Source of the DNA: JAAXQD01 sp032126435
GTDB lineage: Bacteria; Desulfobacterota; Desulfobacteria; Desulfobacterales; UBA11574
Direction: 5' to 3'
DNA length: 10,241 bases
Assembly (NCBI GenBank): GCA_032126435.1
Contig: JAQBBE010000036.1
Coordinates: forward strand, 1 to 10,241
In this document: in pieces, positions 7,301 to 10,241 of the stretch
Layout: every line of letters starts with the position of its first letter
How positions within the stretch are numbered: the first letter of the stretch is position 1
Program-made: the position numbers and the translations under genes
The notes under the pieces: model-generated
Databases searched by the model: none
What the model was told of the DNA's origin: nothing
Seen by the model: only the letters and a program-made list of their open reading frames with translations

Positions 7301-7335
7301 TATTGGGAAAATATGTCTTGACAACTTTACCAATA
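7301..7335. promoter_or_regulatory. Candidate operator: nested inverted repeats just upstream of gntR
   Basis: An outer inverted repeat has 10-nt arms TATTGGGAAA (7301-7310) and TTTACCAATA (7326-7335), matching at nine of ten positions. Centred inside it is a smaller perfect 4-2-4 palindrome TGTCTTGACA (7314-7323). Short palindromes of this kind are typical binding sites of GntR/HutC-family dimers. Its place directly before the regulator gene suggests autorepression of gntR-trpBA. This is inferred from sequence symmetry and position. Confidence 0.4.
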
Positions 7336-7346
7336 AATATTAAGCA
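7318..7346 (+). promoter_or_regulatory. Possible promoter of gntR-trpBA (good -35, poor -10)
   Basis: TTGACA at 7318-7323 matches the -35 consensus perfectly and lies within the inner palindrome. At a 17-nt spacing the -10 would be TAAGCA (7341-7346), a poor match. TATTAA (7338-7343) is better but only 14 nt away. If this promoter is real, transcription would begin at or next to the gntR ATG (7353) and the mRNA would be essentially leaderless. No Shine-Dalgarno sequence precedes that ATG. Confidence 0.3.
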
Positions 7347-7352
7347 TCATGG

Positions 7353-8087
7353 ATGCTGAATATAAAATCTCCGATTCCCTTATATCATCAGCTGGCGGAC
7401 ATCATTCTGGCCAAAATACGATCTGGAGAATATCCAGCCGGTTCAAGGATTCCTTCGGAAAACAGCCTTGCCTCCAGATACGGTATCGGAAGGCCGACTG
7501 CCAGACAGGCTACGGATCTTCTCGTTCGAAAAGATCTGCTGATGCGAAAGCGCGGCTCAGGAACCTTTGTATGTGAACCGCAGAAAGAGCTCGATCTTTT
7601 TTCTTTGGCCGGAACTACTTGGGCGTTTCATAAAAAAGGGATGTCGGTGACCACCCATATCCTGAAAAAGATCCGACTGAAATCCATCGGATATGATCCG
7701 GAAAATCCTTTTTCCAATCAGAAAGCCTATTTTTTTTCCAGGCTGAGCAAAGTTGATAAAATACCGGTCCTAATCGAGGATATTTATCTGCATGAAACAA
7801 TTTTTACAGGAATAGACCATCTGGACCTGTCCCAAAGATCTTTGGCACAAATTGTGGATGAGCAATATTACATGCAACCCAAAGGGGGTGTCCAGAACTT
7901 CAGAATCGCCTACTTAACAGGAAAAAAGGCACAAAATTTGGAGGTTACAGCAGATACACCGGTTCTTACGGTTAAGCGATTTTTGCACTTTGATCAGGCA
8001 AAAAACGCCATTTATTCAGAGCTTTATTGCCGAACAGATCAGTTCGTTTTTTCACAGACATTGGGAGGAATGGATGATGAAAGATAG
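7353..8087 (+). CDS. GntR-family transcriptional regulator, HutC subfamily (UTRA domain)
   Basis: This 244-residue regulator starts with the classic GntR winged helix-turn-helix at about 8-76: PLYHQLADIILAKIRSGEY, then SRIPSENSLASRYGIGRPTA, then the wing KRGSGTFV. A UTRA effector-binding domain covers about 95-235 and ends in the typical SELYCRTDQFVF pattern. Members of this subfamily are usually repressors released by a small metabolite. The ligand cannot be read from the sequence. An in-frame stop at 7341-7343 limits the start to ATG 7353 or later, and the DNA-binding domain needs this start. No ribosome binding site precedes it. The gene overlaps trpB by 14 nt, with the trpB ribosome binding site inside its end, so the regulator and tryptophan synthase are probably made from one mRNA. 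Control of trpBA by this protein, with feedback on itself, is inferred from this arrangement and from the palindrome upstream. Confidence 0.92.
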   Translation: MLNIKSPIPLYHQLADIILAKIRSGEYPAGSRIPSENSLASRYGIGRPTARQATDLLVRKDLLMRKRGSGTFVCEPQKELDLFSLAGTTWAFHKKGMSVTTHILKKIRLKSIGYDPENPFSNQKAYFFSRLSKVDKIPVLIEDIYLHETIFTGIDHLDLSQRSLAQIVDEQYYMQPKGGVQNFRIAYLTGKKAQNLEVTADTPVLTVKRFLHFDQAKNAIYSELYCRTDQFVFSQTLGGMDDER

Positions 8088-9303
8088 AGGGTATTATAAA
8101 AAATTCGGGGGGGCTTATCTTCCCGAGATTCTTGTTGCCACATTCGATGAACTTGTGGAAACATTTCAAACGGCAAAAAACGATCCCGGCTTCTGGGAGG
8201 AGTATGTCGACATTATGTCCACCTATTCCTGCCGTCCGACGCCGATTACGTTTGCCCAAAACCTGACGCGGCATTTCGGCGGCGCGCGCATTTATGTTAA
8301 AAGAGAAGACCTTAACCATACCGGCGCCCACAAGGCCAATAACGTTATTGGTCAGGGCCTTTTGGTGAAACGGATGGGAAAGACGCGGGTCATAGCAGAG
8401 ACCGGTGCCGGACAGCACGGTGTGGCCACTGCCACCATGGCCGCACGGTTTGGATTCAAATGTACCATCTATATGGGAGAGGTGGATGTTCAGCGGCAGC
8501 GTCCCAATGTATTCTGGATGGAGCGATTGGGTGCTGAAGTCATCACCGTAACGGAAGGAACCCGAATTTTAAAAGATGCAATCAATGAATCTTTTCGGGA
8601 CTGGGCGACACACATGGATACCACACATTATGTACTGGGAACGGCGTGCGGCCCCCATCCTTTCCCGGAAATGGTCTCTTATTTCCAATCGATTATCGGA
8701 CAGGAGGCCCGGAAACAGATCCTTGACCAAGCGGGTGGGCTCCCTGCCCGAATTTATGCTTGTGTTGGCGGAGGGTCCAATGCATTGGGGATCTTTAAAG
8801 CTTTTCTGGATGATCCGGTTGACCTTGTGGGTGTCGAGGCCGGCGGAGAAGGACTGGAGACCGGCCGGCACGCTTGCCGACTTTCTTCCAAAGATGCGAG
8901 CATCGGCGTAGCCCAAGGATATAAAACATATTTTCTCCAGAACAGTGACGGGCAGATGCGAGAGACCCATAGTGTGGCAGCCGGGCTGGATTATGTCGGG
9001 GTTTCACCGATTTTGGCCCAACACGCAGAAACCGGCCGAATTCGATTTGAAGCCGCAACCGATCGGGAGGTTGTGGATGCCCTATCTCTAACGATTCAAA
9101 AAGAGGGATTGATCCCCGCTTTGGAATCAGCTCACGCTTTTGCACAGGCGTTCAAAGAGGCTCCAACCATGACTCCGAAGGACATTGTTCTGATAAACCA
9201 GTCCGGGAGGGGAGACAAAGACATCTTTACCATCGCCGATGCATTTGCCGATCCCAAGTGGCAGGAATTTATCAAAGAGAAAGCGGAGGGCTATCATGCT
9301 TGA
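8074..9303 (+). CDS. trpB: Tryptophan synthase beta chain
   Basis: This 409-residue, PLP-dependent cytoplasmic enzyme joins indole (from TrpA) with serine to give tryptophan. It has canonical TrpB1 size. Key positions numbered from ATG 8074 match the Salmonella enzyme: PLP lysine K87 in HTGAHKANN, catalytic E109 in AETGAGQHG, the phosphate-binding GGGSN at 232-236, D306 in AGLDY, and S377 in SGRGDKD. ATG 8074 is followed directly by ATG 8077; GGAGG at 8064-8068 lies 5 and 8 nt from these, so either start is possible. A longer open frame back to 7990 is unlikely because it lies inside gntR and TrpB homology starts near the two ATGs. Some normally conserved residues differ: VGVSPILA (308-315) where PGVGPEHA is usual, and NVFWM where NVFRM is common. 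It overlaps gntR by 14 nt and trpA by 8 nt. Confidence in the family is high; the divergent loop might mean an adapted or paralogous copy. Confidence 0.96.
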   Translation: MMKDRGYYKKFGGAYLPEILVATFDELVETFQTAKNDPGFWEEYVDIMSTYSCRPTPITFAQNLTRHFGGARIYVKREDLNHTGAHKANNVIGQGLLVKRMGKTRVIAETGAGQHGVATATMAARFGFKCTIYMGEVDVQRQRPNVFWMERLGAEVITVTEGTRILKDAINESFRDWATHMDTTHYVLGTACGPHPFPEMVSYFQSIIGQEARKQILDQAGGLPARIYACVGGGSNALGIFKAFLDDPVDLVGVEAGGEGLETGRHACRLSSKDASIGVAQGYKTYFLQNSDGQMRETHSVAAGLDYVGVSPILAQHAETGRIRFEAATDREVVDALSLTIQKEGLIPALESAHAFAQAFKEAPTMTPKDIVLINQSGRGDKDIFTIADAFADPKWQEFIKEKAEGYHA

Positions 9304-10057
9304 ATCATATCTGAATAACAGGCTGAAGCAGAAAGAGATCTTGTTAATGACCCATATCGTTCTTGGATATCCAACATTCGAGGATGCTTTCAAGATCATT
9401 GAGTCCATGGTCAGTGCCGGTGTTGATCTGATGGAGCTGCAGATCCCTTTTTCAGAACCGATTGCAGACGGTCCTGTAATTCTGCATGCCAATCAAAAAG
9501 CGCTTGCCAAGGGTGCAACCGTTAAAAATTGCGTCGATTTTGCGAAAACGGTTGCTGAAACCTTCGAGATTCCCTTTCTATTAATGAGTTACTACAATAT
9601 TCTTTTTAAATACGGCGTTGAGAGCTTTGTCAACGTAATGGCCGAAAACGGTCTTCAGGGGGCCATTGTCCCGGATCTTCCCCCTGAAGAAGGGAAGGAC
9701 TACCTTGAGGCGATGAACAAACACCGTCTTTCTCCGATTTTGATATTTTCTCCCACAACACCCGATGAACGCATGAACTACCTTAGCGCCTTTGGAAGAG
9801 GGTTTATCTATTGTGTGGCCAGAAAAGGGGTTACCGGTGTGGATACGAATTTTTCCAGACAACTGGAAGATTATCTTGTGCGATGCCGCAACGCGACCGA
9901 GCTTCCGCTGGCTCTCGGTTTCGGGGTAAAAGAGCGGGCGGATATCGATTTTTTAAAAGGGAAAGCCGACATTGCCGTCATTGGGTCCGAGACCATCCGG
10001 ATAGTGGATAAAGAAGGGGTTGGTGCTGTGGGTGAATTTATCGAATCCTTGAGGTAG
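9296..10057 (+). CDS. trpA: Tryptophan synthase alpha chain
   Basis: This 253-residue TIM-barrel enzyme cleaves indole-3-glycerol phosphate to indole and glyceraldehyde 3-phosphate, passing indole to TrpB through the tunnel of the alpha2-beta2 complex. The catalytic pair is present: E47 in MELQIPFSEP and D58 in IADGP. Other family marks are SPTTPDERM (152-160), ARKGVTG (175-181) and the phosphate-binding end LGFGVKE (207-213) and VIGSETI (228-234). ELQIPFSEP differs from the usual ELG(V/I)PFSDP at two positions that flank the catalytic Glu. Length is slightly shorter than E. coli TrpA (268). Start ATG 9296-9298 is chosen because GGAGG at 9285-9289 lies 6 nt upstream and homology starts there. 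An in-frame ATG at 9239 lies inside trpB and would add 19 unrelated residues. The 8-nt overlap with trpB indicates coupled translation, as expected for subunits of one complex. No plus-strand terminator is evident after it. Confidence 0.95.
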   Translation: MLESYLNNRLKQKEILLMTHIVLGYPTFEDAFKIIESMVSAGVDLMELQIPFSEPIADGPVILHANQKALAKGATVKNCVDFAKTVAETFEIPFLLMSYYNILFKYGVESFVNVMAENGLQGAIVPDLPPEEGKDYLEAMNKHRLSPILIFSPTTPDERMNYLSAFGRGFIYCVARKGVTGVDTNFSRQLEDYLVRCRNATELPLALGFGVKERADIDFLKGKADIAVIGSETIRIVDKEGVGAVGEFIESLR

Positions 10058-10084
10058 TGGGCGGTTTATTCGTGAAGGGTGAGC

Positions 10085-10108
10085 AAAAAAAAACCGTTGC
10101 CGGCAACG
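10085..10108 (-). terminator. Rho-independent terminator for the fabF-type gene
   Basis: Read on the minus strand, a perfect 14-nt palindrome CGTTGCCGGCAACG (10095-10108; 5-bp stem with CCGG loop) is followed by G and nine T residues (10085-10093). It lies 40 nt past the fabF stop. On the plus strand the hairpin has no T tract after it, so it does not look like a trpA terminator. Confidence 0.75.
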
Positions 10109-10140
10109 AACCCAGAACCCAGAACCCAGAACCCAGAACC
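10109..10140. repeat. 7-bp tandem repeat AACCCAG, about 4.6 copies
   Basis: Four perfect copies of AACCCAG plus AACC run without interruption. On the minus strand they read CTGGGTT and lie in the 3' untranslated part of the fabF transcript, between its stop codon and the terminator hairpin. Simple heptamers of this kind can vary in copy number by slippage, but here they are noncoding. Confidence 0.9.
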
Positions 10141-10148
10141 TTAGAACT

Positions 10149-10241
10149 TTACCGGTATTTTCGAAAAACCAGTGATGCATTCGTTCCACCGAAACCGAAA
10201 GAATTCGAAAGGGCCGTAACAATCTTGGCTTCTTTGGTCTG
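10149..10241 (-). CDS. fabF: 3-oxoacyl-ACP synthase (KAS I/II), C-terminal end; rest outside window
   Basis: Only the last 30 residues and the stop (TAA, 10149-10151) are present. They contain ALSNSFGFGGTNASLVF, the signature C-terminal motif of FabF/FabB condensing enzymes, in which the glycine-rich GFGGTN loop carries the gatekeeper Phe. The protein elongates acyl-ACP with malonyl-ACP in fatty acid synthesis in the cytoplasm. The gene enters from the right edge and converges on trpA, with 91 nt between the stops. FabF is somewhat favoured over FabB, but the fragment is too short to decide; a polyketide-type KAS is also possible. Confidence 0.85.
   Translation of the reverse strand, partial: QTKEAKIVTALSNSFGFGGTNASLVFRKYR

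Larger units (their letters stand above)
6991..7352. other. Divergent intergenic regulatory region between the cyclase and gntR
   Basis: These 362 bases separate two divergently transcribed units. The left third is very AT-rich and holds a likely minus-strand promoter. The right end holds a TTGACA hexamer and nested inverted repeats next to the gntR start. The middle (about 7140-7300) shows no convincing gene. A 42-codon open frame at 7141-7269 has no ribosome binding site and no recognisable product. I see no tRNA, riboswitch or terminator here. Confidence 0.6.

Noticed and set aside
7990..8073. An upstream extension of trpB adding 28 residues
   Set aside because: It lies inside the end of gntR, has no family similarity, and a good GGAGG site precedes the ATG pair at 8074/8077.
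9239..9295. An upstream start of trpA adding 19 residues
   Set aside because: The added residues are the trpB sequence read in another frame; ATG 9296 has a well-placed GGAGG and matches the start of TrpA homology.
1..10241. Defence system, prophage, insertion sequence or CRISPR array
   Set aside because: No nuclease, transposase, integrase, phage structural gene or spaced direct repeats of CRISPR type are visible on either strand. The 'virion core' name of the SPFH family is only a label and does not indicate a phage here.

Overview
The window looks like a chromosomal piece of a Gram-negative, probably deltaproteobacterial (Desulfobacterota-like) genome of moderate GC content. That placement is inference. 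It rests on lipoboxes on two envelope proteins, an MshEN-domain class III cyclase, and an intergenic CCCAGAA-type tandem repeat. There is no rRNA, tRNA or other taxonomic marker. No transposase, integrase, CRISPR array or tRNA gene is visible.

Layout. (1) Positions 1-426, plus strand: the 3' end of a threonine ammonia-lyase with its ACT domain. (2) Positions 454-6990, minus strand: a five-gene run read from right to left. It starts at a promoter near 7071-7099 and contains a membrane-bound adenylate cyclase with an MshEN N-terminus, a LysM polysaccharide deacetylase-like lipoprotein, a LysM/TPR lipoprotein, an SPFH protein with three zinc ribbons (YdjI-like), and a protein made of two zinc-ribbon repeats. 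The first three genes are tightly linked by overlaps of 20 and 4 nt. The last two follow after gaps of 79 and 56 nt and may be a separately controlled pair. (3) Positions 6991-7352: a divergent, AT-rich regulatory region. (4) Positions 7353-10057, plus strand: a GntR/HutC-type regulator with a UTRA domain, overlapping trpB, which overlaps trpA. (5) Positions 10149-10241, minus strand: the C-terminus of a FabF-type ketoacyl-ACP synthase, with a strong terminator and a 7-bp tandem repeat behind it.

How the genes may work together. The minus-strand run links second-messenger production (cAMP, perhaps gated by c-di-GMP and by a periplasmic signal) to two peptidoglycan- or glycan-binding lipoproteins and to an SPFH/zinc-ribbon pair. 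That pair recalls the SPFH part of the Bacillus PspA-recruiting system. Together they look like an envelope-sensing or envelope-remodelling module; this is inference from context. The plus-strand unit is a tryptophan synthase gene pair placed under its own ligand-responsive repressor-type regulator, with no other trp biosynthetic genes beside it in the window.

The most interesting points are the MshEN-cyclase fusion, two substitutions at normally catalytic or metal-binding residues (His for the cyclase transition-state Arg; Gln for a deacetylase metal His), the doubled zinc-ribbon protein next to the SPFH gene, and the gntR-trpBA unit with a candidate operator just before the regulator.
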